A stretch of DNA of 64,000 nt from Brachypterus glaber (GCA_958510825.1 OY294048.1:12479589-12543588), one strand, 5' to 3'. Shown: positions 24,816 to 36,112, counted from the stretch's first letter. A program made the numbers and translations. Notes: generated by a model from the sequence alone, not told the origin.

Positions 24816-25004
24816 TTAATATCTAGTTCTTATTACTTTTATCATAATCATTAACAAAATCACGGTAAAAATTAAAAAAAGAACTAATACGAATAAAAAG
24901 GCTAACACAATAAGGACACTTATCGTAATAATTTTTCCATCATAACCAAATAACTCCTGAACCTTATCTTCGACCAATTCTTGAAGATTTCTGAGGTAAC
25001 TCAT
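24816..25004 (-). CDS. Candidate small single-pass membrane protein (62 aa)
   Basis: ATG start with context CCTTCATGA. The first 25 residues are a charged, likely amphipathic helix (SYLRNLQELVEDKVQELFGY). A very hydrophobic segment of about 28 residues follows (about 27-55), then a short basic tail (KVIRTRY). An AATAAA lies about 10 bases past the TAG stop, a suitable poly(A) signal. I do not recognise the family, and short hydrophobic frames can arise by chance in AT-rich DNA. It could also be the last exon of a longer minus-strand gene. Confidence 0.35.
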   Translation of the reverse strand: MSYLRNLQELVEDKVQELFGYDGKIITISVLIVLAFLFVLVLFLIFTVILLMIMIKVIRTRY

Positions 25005-25488
25005 GAAGGATGTTTTCTTGAGATTATATAATTTTGTCTTTTCTTATATTCTACTATATTTATTAATTTATTTGAATTTTTTTTACATTTTGTTGTCAAA
25101 TTTTGACGTTTATTTTCTGCAACTCCCAAACTCAAACTAAAGCGAAATGAAACCCAAAAAAGTAAACTTTGATAAGATTTCAATAAATATGGTTTGAGTA
25201 CCTACTTTAGATTTCTTAAGGATTTATAAAATGCGAATGGTTTTGATAAGTCTATCTGATCTAGGTCTCAAGTTAGACTTAAGGCTTAAGCAATTACTAA
25301 CTTGATCTAACAGATCATAATAGTTACTATAATTATTATAGGCCTACACCACATTATCTAAAGTTTTTTTTTGCGTTTGACTAAATATGACCTAATCGAA
25401 CCCTATCTGAATTTAAATTAGTTGAGGTTAAAATTGGTTACTACAGTGATCAAATACCAAAAGTAACTACTTATACGAACAAACAAAG

Positions 25489-25660
25489 TGGTTACAGAGT
25501 TGGTTACCGTTCGATTTGCAGTTACAGCTACAGTTGAGGTCAGGGTTACGTTACGGTCGCGGTTGCGGTTACAGTTACGGTTACAATTACTTCTACGGTT
25601 ACGGTTACGGTTAAAGGTAATGTTGGGGTTACCTAACGGTAACGGTTACGCTAAGTAATA
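25489..25660. repeat. Degenerate GGTTAC hexamer repeat
   Basis: Runs of GGTTACGGTTAC with variants (GGTTGC, AGTTAC, TCTACGG) over about 170 bases. It is not the insect telomere unit TTAGG. More GC-rich than its surroundings. Confidence 0.85.
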
Positions 25661-26540
25661 TTTCAACAAATTAGAACAAGAAAACGATTGGTAGTGTTTA
25701 ATATTTAATTGAAATGGTAGTTTTTACAGTAAATTTAGGATTAACAGCACATAAACATATTCTGCTACTTCTACAGCACAACAAGTAATAGCTATTGAAA
25801 TTTACTAGTAAATCGCAGCGACTCACGAAAAAGTTGCCTAACTTTATAGTTAAATCAGTTGAAACTAGGTCAGCTCGTATTCAACAGGTGGCTGTGGTGG
25901 ATGATTAAGCGTTCGTCCTGAAAGTATTGAAATACATATAACTGGTAATTATATTATAGGGGTCGGTTAAAACCAAACCAAACCAATGGTCATTCGGGTA
26001 AAAAAAAGATATGGTCAAATAGAGAATTTTATGAGCTTTAAAATAATGTATTATACGACACCCTTTCCATTAAAAAAATTTCTATGCCCTGCCCGCATTT
26101 TTAAGGATACAAATATTAAATACCTATATACAAAAACACAGTTTAGTAACTTAGTTATTTACATGTACCAAATTCAAAGACGATATTTCAACTTGTTCAA
26201 AAGTTAAAAGAGGGGGAGAGGTGACTTTTGAACTGCACCGTATAATATACTATTTTTCTGCTAAATAAAATTATGCATAATATAAATATTACCCAAAGTC
26301 CAATAACAACAGTCGCTTTTCTTCAAAAATGGCGGGAGAGCCTAGAAGTGGCCAACACTAGTTTTAACCAGGTTGTCAAGTTTATCCCGTATATGATTTA
26401 AATAGATATAAAAATAAAATAATCGATAAAGAACTTACATAATTGTATAGAAAATTTAAAGTTAAACAATAAAACTTAAATAAAAATTAAAAAAAACCTA
26501 AATAACACTATAAAATAAAAATGAAAAGGTTCTTCATAGA
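25661..26540. other. AT-rich intronic DNA, no gene seen
   Basis: No domain or clear repeat. Small frames such as 25986-26207 lack any family signal. Confidence 0.5.
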
Positions 26541-27308
26541 TACATATTACATGTTACATGTTTGTTTAAGCTCGTACTATTCTACTTAATTAAGTCCAGG
26601 ACTTGTGTGGGCTAGTAGTAGAGGGAACCACCGGCTTATACTGACTTTTGAACCAGTTTTTATGGCATTATAACATCTCTATTCCACATTTCTCTATTCC
26701 AAACATCTCTATTCCACATTTCTCTATTCCATAACATCTCTATTCCACACTACTCTACTCTGCACTACGTACTTGCCTAATATCTAAAGATAATTTTTCC
26801 TTAGCGGAACAAAAACGTTAAAATTTGTGTTTGCGCTCTATAATTTAAAAACCCTGTATAAATATTGTCATTAACATTGTCAAAGATGACAAGGCAGTAA
26901 TTATCTTGACTGATTACGTTGACTGCGGTAAATCTATTACAACAAATACAATACATATTAATTATTAAAATAATAATTAACAAAAATCAAAAATACTAAT
27001 TACATACTAATAAATGCAACGACTTTGTTACGCTAAGGAAAAATTATATTAAGCAAGTACGTAGTGCAGAGTAGAGTAGTGTGGAATAGAAAAATGTGGA
27101 ATAGAGATGTTTGGAATAGAGAAATGTGGAATAGAGATGTTAAAATGCCGTTTTTATAGGGAGTGTCCGCTTCACTTACGCCTTCGCCAAATTTCAATTA
27201 TTAATTAATTGAAAAAGGCAAATCGGCGCCAGTGAGAATCGAACTCACGCTAGTTGGCTAGTAGACTTGTCATGTACAGACGCAGTAGACCACTACACCA
27301 ATCCTCCC
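26541..27308 (-). mobile_element. tRNA-derived SINE copy 1, split by a foldback-like element
   Basis: Read on the minus strand, the head (27308 to 27226) resembles a tRNA: A-box-like TGGTGTAGTGGT (27289-27300) and B-box-like GAGTTCGATTCTC (27234-27246). The body continues through CGCCTTCGCCAAATTTCAAT-type sequence to CTACTACTAGCCC words and ends before an ATGTAA-type tail at 26541-26568. RNA polymerase III would transcribe it from these boxes. A 486-bp element (26664-27149) interrupts it. Copies at 49145 and 54639 share the body. Confidence 0.8.
26664..27149. mobile_element. Foldback-like element copy 1 with 8-bp target duplication
   Basis: Tips GGCATTATAACATC and GATGTTAAAATGCC are flanked by a perfect 8-bp duplication GTTTTTAT (26656-26663 and 27150-27157). 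Each arm of about 130 bases contains five units of a 15-16-bp repeat (AACATCTCTATTCCA). The SINE copies at 49.2 and 54.7 kb show the uninterrupted site (GAACCAATTTATAGGGAG), confirming insertion. No coding frame inside. Confidence 0.85.
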
Positions 27309-27410
27309 ATCAAATACAACATTGCAATGCATCGAATGAGATTAGAGATTACTACTTCACCCTTAGTTTGTAGTTTCGAGTTGGGGCGCTACAATCGACT
27401 AGTGTTCGTT

Positions 27411-28372
27411 TTATCCAATGAACTAGAGGAGTGGGGGAACAGGATTCCAATACAAATGAGTAGTGACACTACGTTGTCAGCCATTAAACGCATTCGTTAC
27501 TTTAGGGGGTTCAAATTTTTGACACTAGGTGGTGCGATTTGGTAACTTAGGGAATTTTATCGTAATAGTTTCCTGGTAATACTTAAGATTGACATGTTGA
27601 TATCTTTATCTGAATAATTTATATGTTTGAGCAGACTTTTTGAGCCTTTCTTAATTATATGTTAGTTTTTTTAAATTTATTTTTATTCATTTGAGAGGAA
27701 TGTGCATGGAATAATAACAAGAATGTGCATGGTACATAATAACATGGAATGAATGATAAAACATGGAATGAAAGGGATCAAAAGGGAAGCAGTGTAATTA
27801 TTTGTATTAACAGACTAATACATATACTTTTCTTAAGCCAGCAACAAAAATCAATTTTAACAATATATTTTGGGGCTAATATAAGGAAAATGGCCGAGAA
27901 ATTAAACAATCTACACGCCAGAACCAAAATGCATTTACATATGTATAGGAATAAAGGTTTAGGTCCTTCAAAAGATTCAACTGCTTTTAAATAAGGTACC
28001 TACCTACCTACCTTCTTGTTTTTCATTATTATTGTTTTTTTACTTCTGTTATTTTTTTAATTTAATATATTTCTGTAATTTTTTCAAATAGGAATATGTT
28101 TTTTTGAAATGTAATTTTATATCAATGAACTTTCATTGTTTTGTATACGTTTTTAAATCCATTGACATAATCCTCAAAATTTCATTGTCAATAAACCACA
28201 ATGGCCAATCCTAAGATAAAAATTCCCTATAAGTTACCAAATAGCACCACCTAGTGTGAAAAATTTGAACCCTCTAAAGTAAAGAATGCGGTTAATGGCT
28301 GCCATTCATATTAGCCACTGGTTCAGACACCATTCCTGTTCCCCCACTCCTCTAATTCATTGGTTTTATCCA
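27411..28372. mobile_element. Element with about 140-bp inverted repeats next to Ctr exon 2
   Basis: Left arm 27411-27548 (CCAATGAACTAGAGGAGTGG, GGTTCAAATTTTTGACACTA, GGTGGTGC) is mirrored at 28229-28372. The interior has an 81-codon frame (27749-27994) without recognisable domain. It ends about 55 bases from the copper-transporter stop codon. Confidence 0.7.
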
Positions 28373-28426
28373 CTATTTTATCACGGTTTTAATACATTGC
28401 GGGCATAGGTACTAAACCTAATGTTG

Positions 28427-28670
28427 TTATTGGATTTTGATATTACCTAATTCGCCACATATTTGTGTACAAAACGTATTCCGAATAGCTTGACAATTCT
28501 CCAAATTTATTCTCATGAATTTTGTTCCAAAAACGAAGTAACCAAGCCCACCGCCGATAATAACAGAAATAAAGATCCATGCATTGTAAATCATAATGCT
28601 TAACATAAGAATGTAACCTAGATTCTGAAGAAGCAACCATAATGTAATTTCACTACTCGTCAAAAAACAT
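28427..28670 (-). CDS. Ctr1: Copper transporter (CTR family), exon 2 with TM2 and TM3
   Basis: Second and last exon of a CTR/SLC31 copper uptake protein, which forms trimers passing Cu(I) across the plasma membrane. The minus-strand acceptor TAATTGCAG ends at 28671. Exon 1 leaves AG in phase 2 and the first base A completes Arg95, so the join is in phase. Residues 96-175 include TM2 with the signature MxxxM (M117-LSI-M121) and TM3 with GGGLGYFVFG (G134, G138, then GYF), the family's copper-pore and helix-packing motifs. The cytosolic tail has C154, C162 and C166, a possible metal-binding end in place of the common HCH. Stop at 28427-28429. MITEs and foldback-like elements flank the exon closely. 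Confidence 0.85.
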
Positions 28671-29053
28671 CTGCAATTAGGTAAGAGAAAATTAATAGTA
28701 ATTATATACCGAGGTAGAGAAGGCCGAGGCTTCTCTACTGTAGTTTATACAGCCTGTTTCAGAACTCGTGTACAGAAATTTGATGGTATATTAAAAACCC
28801 TCTGAAAACTATGAAAAAAATGTAAAAAAAATCCATATTCGTTCAATTCCAAAATAAGAACGCTTTAAGTGGACCAATACTGTTGCTGATGTTAAATTAC
28901 CTTTAAAAGTTGAATTTGTAGCTATGGAAGCAAATTTAATTATTGCAGGTACATATTCTGTAGGCTGACATGGTGATTAATATGACATAAATATTATTTA
29001 CTACGGGTCTGTAAAAACAAACCGTTTGAACTTTTAAATGGCCTGGAATAAAG

Positions 29054-29602
29054 GGCAGACTATCATCTCTACTCTAAATTTCTCTACTCCCTAACATCCC
29101 TATTCCATAACATCCCTACTCCACAACAACTCTACTCCGTAACATCTCTACTCCATAACATCTCTACTCCGTAACAACTCTACTCCGCACTATATGCACT
29201 CGATTAGAAACTTAATAATAAATGAGCAGTTCAAAGAACAAAGAATCTTCTTCTTCTAGATTATTTTATTTTTTTCCTAAAAAACGTTTATCTTTAAATT
29301 CAAATCTAGAACAATCATAAATGAATTATTCTAAAAGCCACAATGACCGCGTACTCTTAATATGCACTAAAAAGTAAGTAATTAATAAATTAAATTCATA
29401 TTTGACAGTGACTTAGCATGACAAATATATTTGAGTTAAGACAAGTGGCTAATCGAGTGCATATAGTGCGGAGTAGAGTTGTTACGGAGTAGAGATGTTA
29501 TGGAGTAGAGATGTTACGGAGTAGAGTTGTTGTGGAGTAGGGATGTTATGGAGTAGGGATGTTAGGGAGTAGAGAAATTTAGAGTAGAGATGTTAGTGTG
29601 CC
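29054..29602. mobile_element. Foldback-like element copy 2 with 8-bp target duplication
   Basis: Tips GGCAGACTATCATC and GATGTTAGTGTGCC are flanked by a perfect 8-bp duplication GAATAAAG (29046-29053 and 29603-29610). Arms of about 154 bases contain six or more units of a 16-bp repeat (TAACATCTCTACTCCR). Same family as the element at 26664 by tips, duplication length and repeat unit. The unique centre (29208-29448) differs from copy 1 and is non-coding. Confidence 0.85.
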
Positions 29603-30272
29603 GAATAAAGTATAAATATACTATTTTCTACGACCTAGTTAATAGACAGTGTTCATTTTCCCGTTCCTACGACAGCGGTCGGGAAGTGAAAATTAACTGA
29701 TTTTACATATCTGCTGCCAGAGAATGAGTAGGAAAAAGTATAGTTTTCTACTCGTATATAATAGCTTATAATCATTCAGGTGATTACGCCACTCGCCTAT
29801 TGGCTCGTGTCGTAAACCTCACCCTGATTGATTAAAAGCAATTATTATATGCTCATTGTATAATATACTATTATTGCGATATAAGCACTGACATTTTTTT
29901 AGGTTATTAAAATATTAAAGAAAATTTTTAGAAGCACTTTAGAAGAATTTTTGCTGACTTAATATTTGATTGGCCCCTTAACCAGAGCATTGCCGTTTTT
30001 CACGTTAGGTTTCACTAATAATTAATGTTTAAGTGCCCAAGAATCCAATCAACTCGGTTTTAAATGAAAAAAAAAGGTTGTTTCAAAAAGCGTTACGAAA
30101 TATAGAATGACACCTTTTGCCAGGTTCAGCTTTTTTTTTTGGAATCCAATTTAGCTGAATTAAAAAAATAATATGTGCCAGCGGTAATATTTGAGAACCT
30201 TTCTTTTTTTGGGAGCCAGTTAAAAATATAAAAGTAAAAACGACCTTATTTTTTTTTAACTTCCACGTTTTC

Positions 30273-30620
30273 ACATTCTATTGATGTTTCATGACGTTCT
30301 AAATCGGAAAATGGCCCAAGCAACAAAATAGGTAAAAACGTAGACAAAAAGTCTAATTATCTACTGATATTAGACTTTTTGACTACTTTTTTACCTATTT
30401 TGTTGCTTGGGGTATTTTTTTCTTTCCGATTTTTCCGTCGTTTTTACATTCTATTGAGGTTTTATGACATTCTAAATCGGAAAATGTCCCAAGCAACAAA
30501 ATAGGTAAAAAATTAGACAAAAAGTCTAATTATCAACTGATATTAGACTTTTTGACTACTTTTTTACCTATTTTGTTGCTTGGGGTATTTTTTTCTTTTT
30601 GATTTTTCAGTCTATTTAAA
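30273..30620. repeat. 174-bp tandem duplication, each unit carrying a palindrome
   Basis: Units 30273-30446 and 30447-30620 are highly similar. Each holds a palindromic MITE (30315-30411 and 30488-30585) with ends CCCAAGCAACAAAATAGGTA / TACCTATTTTGTTGCTTGGG. The duplication happened after the MITE inserted. Confidence 0.85.
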
Positions 30621-30986
30621 TAACGGGCCACATGTAATAAGAAACCCTGCAAACTTTAGGATGCAAATTATAATATTTCAATCTTACTATTGCAATGCAT
30701 TGATATTACGAGCTTTAATTCTGATAAATAATATTGTACCTATTTTGGGTACCTGTTATTGCAGTTAATGCAGATCTTGAATTATTAATATCATGGATAG
30801 TATGACCAGCGGAATGTAATAACATAGGTTATTTGTACACCAAATTAGCTTTAGAATTAACAATATTCATTGTCCTTTGTATAACATATAAATATTAATT
30901 AACAGGCCCCTAGATATGCCTTCGCTAAGGGCAATATTTGCACTATTGCACCATGTTTAATCTATCCAAATATACTACAGGGTTAC

Positions 30987-31700
30987 TACAGGGTTATTCA
31001 GAAATAAGTTCGAGAAATTTATTAGGTGATTCTATGTCAAAAAATTTGAAAAAAAGTTCCTATAAAGGTTGGTCCGGAAATGAGTCCTAAGGGAGCTACG
31101 GCTTTAAAACTGTAATAAAAATAAGGTTTTCAATTAATACTGCCATGCTAAGCTGAAAAATCCTATCTATGTATGTTACCCTTTAAGCTAGAGCGACGCT
31201 AGGGGCAATACGTTTATGTTAATTAATTTTTTTGAATTTATCCAGAGGCGTGCCTAGACGGACAAAATAGGTGAGGCTTAACACATTGCCCCAAACTTTT
31301 TTATGTGTATATTTTTTGGATTTTTTTGTAAAAAATATAGATTTCTTGAGTAAAAATACATAAAAAATGTCATATAGTGTAACAGTGTAGGAGCAACCGT
31401 TAAAAAAAAATGCAATTAAGGGAAAGTAACATTTTTTGCCACCAAAAACGTTACTCCTTTAATATTAAATTTAGGTGTTTTAGTGAAGAATACTTTTTTG
31501 CTCAGTTTTAAATGAAGAATCACCCTGCAGCATTTTATTGGCGCTTTTTTTTTGTTCCCCATTCAATACGTCATTTTCGAAGGACCGTAGCTCCCTTAGG
31601 GCTCATTTCCGGACTAACCTTTGTGGGAACTTTTTTTTATATTTCTGGATGTAGAATTACCTCTTAAATTTTAGCATGGCAGTTACTTATCACCCTATAT
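30987..31700. mobile_element. Dispersed 0.7-kb element with ACAGGGT tips, copy A
   Basis: Ends ACAGGGTTATTCAGAAATAA and GTTACTTATCACCCTATATAC, with arms of about 125 bases carrying GTCCGGAAATGAGTCC and CTAAGGGAGCTACGG. Core phrases (CAGAGGCGTGCCTAGACGG; CACCCTGCAGCA) recur in the copy at 59249-59915. TA dinucleotides flank the tips, as in mariner-type insertions. No transposase frame. Confidence 0.7.
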
Positions 31701-31789
31701 ACTGTAATGATAAATTGCAGCATATATCTGGGTCACAAAAGATGCCACGATATACGTGTAACATTTTCACCAGTGTAAAGACAGTTTAC

Positions 31790-31960
31790 TTATAAAGACA
31801 AAGGAATAGTATATTCTATAACTAGTATGGAATAGAAAATATTCCGCGCGAGCGCGGAATGACTATTCCATACGTGTTGTTTATACTTTTTCTTCGACTG
31901 CAAATATGAAACACTGTATGGCTTTAAACTGCGGACAAGGTTAAAAACCATGTTTTTTGT
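31790..31960. repeat. Repeat shared with 60.2-60.75 kb
   Basis: AACTAGTATGGAATAGAAAA, GAGCGCGGAATGAC and ATACTTTTTCTTCGACTG recur near 60198, 60280 and 60685, where extra sequence separates them. Non-coding. Confidence 0.6.
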
Positions 31961-32447
31961 GGCTTGACATTGTAAATGCAACAAAACACATATTTTTAAA
32001 TAAAGCAATTAATGTTGTTTAATAATTTTATCAAATCAGTACTGAAAAAAACATTTTTATTTAATTTTAGCACATATTTACAAATTATAATGCAAAAATT
32101 GAAGGTTATGTCTGATTGTTGTGACAGATATCAGGTTTAAATATTTAACAATAGATGGGGTAGTTTTAATTTTTTGAACTTTTGATAAAAAACTGGCCAA
32201 ATATTAAGAAAAACTAATAAACTTTATGTAATTTTAACGCAAAACTTTATATTACATTAAATTATTTAATGGTAAAATAAATATATTTTTGCTAATTTTG
32301 CTACAGTTTTCTTTACTTTTATGTGCTCATTCTATCACTTGATACGGAATATTCATACCGTATCTAGAGCTAAAATGGATTTATTCTGTGTTTGCAAAGT
32401 GTGTGTAATTGCTTACATTCTAAAGCAGTCGTAGAAAAAAAACTTAC

Positions 32448-32731
32448 CTGTCTAAAAAAGTGATATTCAGTGGATTCGTTGGATCGACATTAGTGTTGGC
32501 ATTGAATAAACTAGCACTTTCTGTGCTACAAATTTGTTTCAATTGTTTCGATCGCAAAAGTATTTCTTTTTGCCTGTGTTTTGACTGTAAATATCTTAGA
32601 TATTCAAAGATAAAAGCCATCAATCCTACGAAGACACACAAAATGAACAGTCCCCAGTCTGTTGTGACGTTTAAACCTTTAAAAAGGTAAACTCCAACGT
32701 TATTTTCAAATGTAAAATTCATGTTCATCAT
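32448..32731 (-). CDS. Ctr1: Copper transporter (CTR family), exon 1 with TM1
   Basis: Start exon of the copper uptake gene, on the strand opposite the receptor gene and inside its intron 2. Residues 1-94 read MMNMNFTFENN, then LFKGLNVTTDWGLFILCVFV and FEYLRYLQSKHRQKE, the CTR pattern of an extracellular Met motif (MNM at 2-4), an LFKG-W/V-T segment, TM1 (about 26-44) and E-x-L/I-R at its end. N5-F-T is a possible glycosylation site. Residues 46-94 form the intracellular loop, with Cys68. Donor GAC AG|GTAAGT at 32448/32447, phase 2. With exon 2 the protein is about 175 aa, near the short end of the family, with a brief extracellular domain. The second Met (M3) could also serve as start. Confidence 0.85.
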
Positions 32732-33058
32732 TCATACCAATAATCTAACCTTAGATATGACACCAAACTAGATACCTTTCATATTTTGACACTTCTTTCA
32801 CCAAAATATCCGTAGGTCAACCAGGAGATACCAATGTTTCCGGTAGTTCGTCCGTCTGCCTGACATACTGTTTATCCAAATCAACCTAGCAGGTGAATCT
32901 ACATAGCTAGGTGAAGAGCTCTCTTTCCAAAAATTTGTCGAAATAACTGTCATTCAAAACTTTTTAATTTAACTTTGTTTATACAATTTACATGTACTAT
33001 CTGAATAGGCTAGGTACATATATTGTACATATAATTTTTCTAAAAGTTTCAACTGTAT

Positions 33059-34152
33059 ATCGTCGGCTTACAAGTAAAAGGCATCAAGTCACTTTTTTGC
33101 AAAAATGGGATTTTAATAGCAATGTAGTTAATTTTTGATGATCTATGTATAGGTAAACCGAACTAACTTCTAGGTGGACTGCCAAGGGAGTTACCCCCTA
33201 TACAAAACGCACCAATTTGATTTTGATTAAAATTTTATCTGGCAATAGGCACTAAGTCACTTACTGCACTTAGTGCGTTTTACTTGTAGATTATTTTGAA
33301 TGTTTCTGCACTAAACGACTTTCTAAAAAGAGTTAATTTATAAAACTATGATTGCTTGAATCATTTATATGATACAATATCGCGTTATTTATTGTACTGA
33401 CAAACGCATTCAAATTTTAACTGATAGATTATAATCATATTATAATTAAAATAATTATTTTAATTTTGCTCTTAAATCCTTGGTCACTACATAAATAACA
33501 AGAATATAAGAAAAAAACTAAAGTTCGCGGCAAGTTCGGAAAACAGCCCTTAGAATTGCACCGTGAAGTGTTTTATCATTTATAATTATTCATTATAATT
33601 ATTTACTTTAGAAGATGCTTCTTAGCCGGTACAGCCGATGGCCTCTGAAAACTGTCTTAGTTCTGGCATAGTAAACAGTTTCATATAATTAATACTAATT
33701 AATTTTATTAAAGTCCAAAATGGAAACTTTCTTTAAACAATCAAAAAGTCAAAACCCTTCTTTTAAAAATCTAGTTTTTGAAAAGGTATGTAAGCATATT
33801 GTTTTCTACTTTATAGTTATACGTTTAATTAGTAGAAGGGTTTTAATTTTAAATAGTTGTTTTTTATATTATTTTATTGACTTAGTGCTCTTTACTTGTA
33901 AGCCGACGACGTGGGCCTACAAGTAAAATGCCATGTCTTTTTTCAAATTTAGTTGAATTAAACTACTTCAATTTTTCTTTATTTAACTGCAAATGGGACA
34001 TCATTATGTCCAAACATGTCATTGCAATTTGCGGTAGTTTTTTTCTAAAAACAATTATTATAAAAATTAAAAAACAACAATGGAAGTTAAATTTGTCAAT
34101 ATCTCAAAACCATGTTTTTGGACTTAGTGCCCTTTACTTGTAAGCCGACGAT
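33059..34152. mobile_element. 1.1-kb element(s) with TCGTCGGCTTACAAGTAAA ends
   Basis: Left end TATATCGTCGGCTTACAAGT and right end ACTTGTAAGCCGACGATATA are inverted. A third, internal end (TTACTTGTAAGCCGACGACG then TGGGCCTACAAGTAAAATG) at 33892-33930 suggests two adjacent or nested copies. TA flanks fit a TA target. Part of the interior (33735-33880) is a diverged copy of the 23770 palindrome. Confidence 0.65.
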
Positions 34153-34485
34153 ATATCCTACACACATTCATTTTCACAAATTCTACGGTACTTGAGAGTG
34201 GCAGTACTTCCACTGATGCGTCGCGACGCACAGCACGCAATGGTATTGTGAGATTGCGCCAGCCGACTTCAGCTTCTAGCTGGCCAATCACACATTTAGT
34301 TAGTTAGTTAGTCTCGCTCTTGTTTACTACTACAGAATACACTGGAAATGGCAACGCCGATTTGATTGTCTCCTGTCCACAATCTTAAACAAGGTCATCG
34401 TCTCTGTCGCATCACTTAGAAGAACACTATGGCTATGTATTATACACAGAAAAAAAGGATTCCTTAAACCATGCACACGTGTCTT

Positions 34486-34895
34486 TCTATACACGGTGTA
34501 TTTAAAATAGGATCAGAAATTTTAAAGGGGGATTCTACATCAGAAAATATGACAAAAAGTTCCTATAAAAATATGTCTAAAAATGCGTCCTAAGGGAGCT
34601 AAGTTCATTTGAAGTGGCTAAAAAAATCGTTTTTTTTATTTAATAACTCAGGAACCCTAGAAATAGCAAGGAGGTTTTTCATTTAAACTAATCTTAATAA
34701 GGCCCATCTTCGTATGTTATTTTCATGTACTTATTTAACCAGGGGTGTACGGAACGGGGGGTCTTATCAGTTTTTTGTCTGAAACTTTTTCTATGTAACT
34801 TTTATGTGATTTTATTTTTGGAATATGATTCCTCAGGTCAAAATAATAAAAAAGGTACTCTTGTTGTAATACTGTAGGATTAACCGTTTGGTTTG
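34486..34895. repeat. Dispersed repeat, reverse of the 62.2-62.7 kb copy
   Basis: Begins ACACGGTGTATTTAAAATAG, shares CTAAGGGAGCTAAG and GATTCCTCAGGTC, GGTACTCTTGTTGTAA with the inverted copy at 62191-62690 and the edge at 11930-12105. No coding frame. Confidence 0.6.
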
Positions 34896-34899
34896 GTTG

Positions 34900-36110
34900 T
34901 TTGGCGTTGTTTCATATTTATTCGTAAGTAACGATTCTTTGATGGTTTATTTATAAATTTGCAAATTTGAGGTAAATGCGCATACGTAAGCAATTAGTGG
35001 CAAAATCAAGAGAGACCGGATTCATTAATTTTAAGGCAAGATCTTGGCAATATACAAGAAATAAACAAAAAGTCCAAGAAACAACAATGTTAAGTTGACA
35101 ATAATGCAGCGGCTACCAATTTTGTATAGAAACAGAAGATATTACGAATAAATGTATATTGGTAAAACTGAAAAAATTAACTACTAAATACTACAAACTA
35201 TCGCATAGTAATAATTCTTGCTATACCTAGCTGCTTTTGTTTGCGCCTTCGCCAAAATTGTAAATGATTTGAATTACACTGGCCATTAAAAATAATTATC
35301 CCCCACCCCCGGGGGTGGAGTTAGAAAATTTTTATTATCAGATCGACCCCAAAAACCCCTATACCAATTTGGACGAAAATATTGAAAACATTTAAAAATA
35401 TTTACCCCCTCAACCCCGCTGGGCTGCAGTTAGATTTTTTATTATCAGATTTAATTTCAGCAACCTTAAAAACCTCTATATTTAAATAATAATATAGCAG
35501 TTTTAAACTTTTGTGAAAAAATATTGTATGTTTTCACATAAAAAAACAAACCTTTTGTGCCATAACGTAATACAAATGTGAACAACCGTACGCCGTTTAG
35601 TTTTATTCCTCCATCAAGGGCCGTAGCTATGGGGGGTGAGGGGAAGCCTCGCCCCACCTATCTTGAAATCAAAAAAGTTGCATATTTCATGGATTCAAAA
35701 TACAAAAGTTGCATATAGAATGTGGACCTTTTTTTTAGTCAAATGACTAACTTTTTTGTCGAAGAAAAAAGTTGCATGTTACATGGACTCAAATACAAAA
35801 GTTGCAATTTCACGAAAGGCTGGGGACCTAGGTCACAGATTGCCTAATAATAGTATTATACAACCATATTTTGATCTTTCGTGACAATATTTTAGAGTTC
35901 AGTACCAGTATACCGCAATATGCGATCCCACACACTTATTTCCTTTAATATTCTTGTTTTTATTTCTGTAACATTTTTTGTTAAACACTGAAAATATTTA
36001 TAAACAGGTAAATTCAAAAATTTCTGTTATGCTTGAAGACTTCAAGTCGAAGTTGAAGTTAAAATAGGTATATTTTTACGCTTCGTGATAAGTAGGTACA
36101 TAACGCTTTT
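34900..36110. other. Intronic DNA, no gene seen
   Basis: Short AAAAGTTGCAT-type phrases recur at 35675-35800. Otherwise unremarkable. Confidence 0.5.
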
Positions 36111-36112
36111 AT

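Larger units (their letters stand above)
28671..32447 (-). other. Ctr1 intron (3.8 kb)
   Basis: Bounded on the minus strand by GTAAGT at 32447 and TTGCAG at 28671. It contains the second foldback-like element, a duplicated palindrome and a dispersed mariner-tipped element. Confidence 0.8.

Noticed and set aside
27226..27308. tRNA gene on the minus strand (also 49304-49373 and 54811-54893)
   Set aside because: A and B boxes are present, but the sequence continues into a shared non-tRNA body with a repeat tail, recurs three times and does not form a clean cloverleaf by eye; it is a SINE head.
28443..28640. Second minus-strand frame overlapping Ctr1 exon 2
   Set aside because: Out-of-frame shadow of the copper-transporter exon, with no family resemblance.
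32460..32690. 76-codon plus-strand frame
   Set aside because: Antisense of the copper-transporter exon 1.
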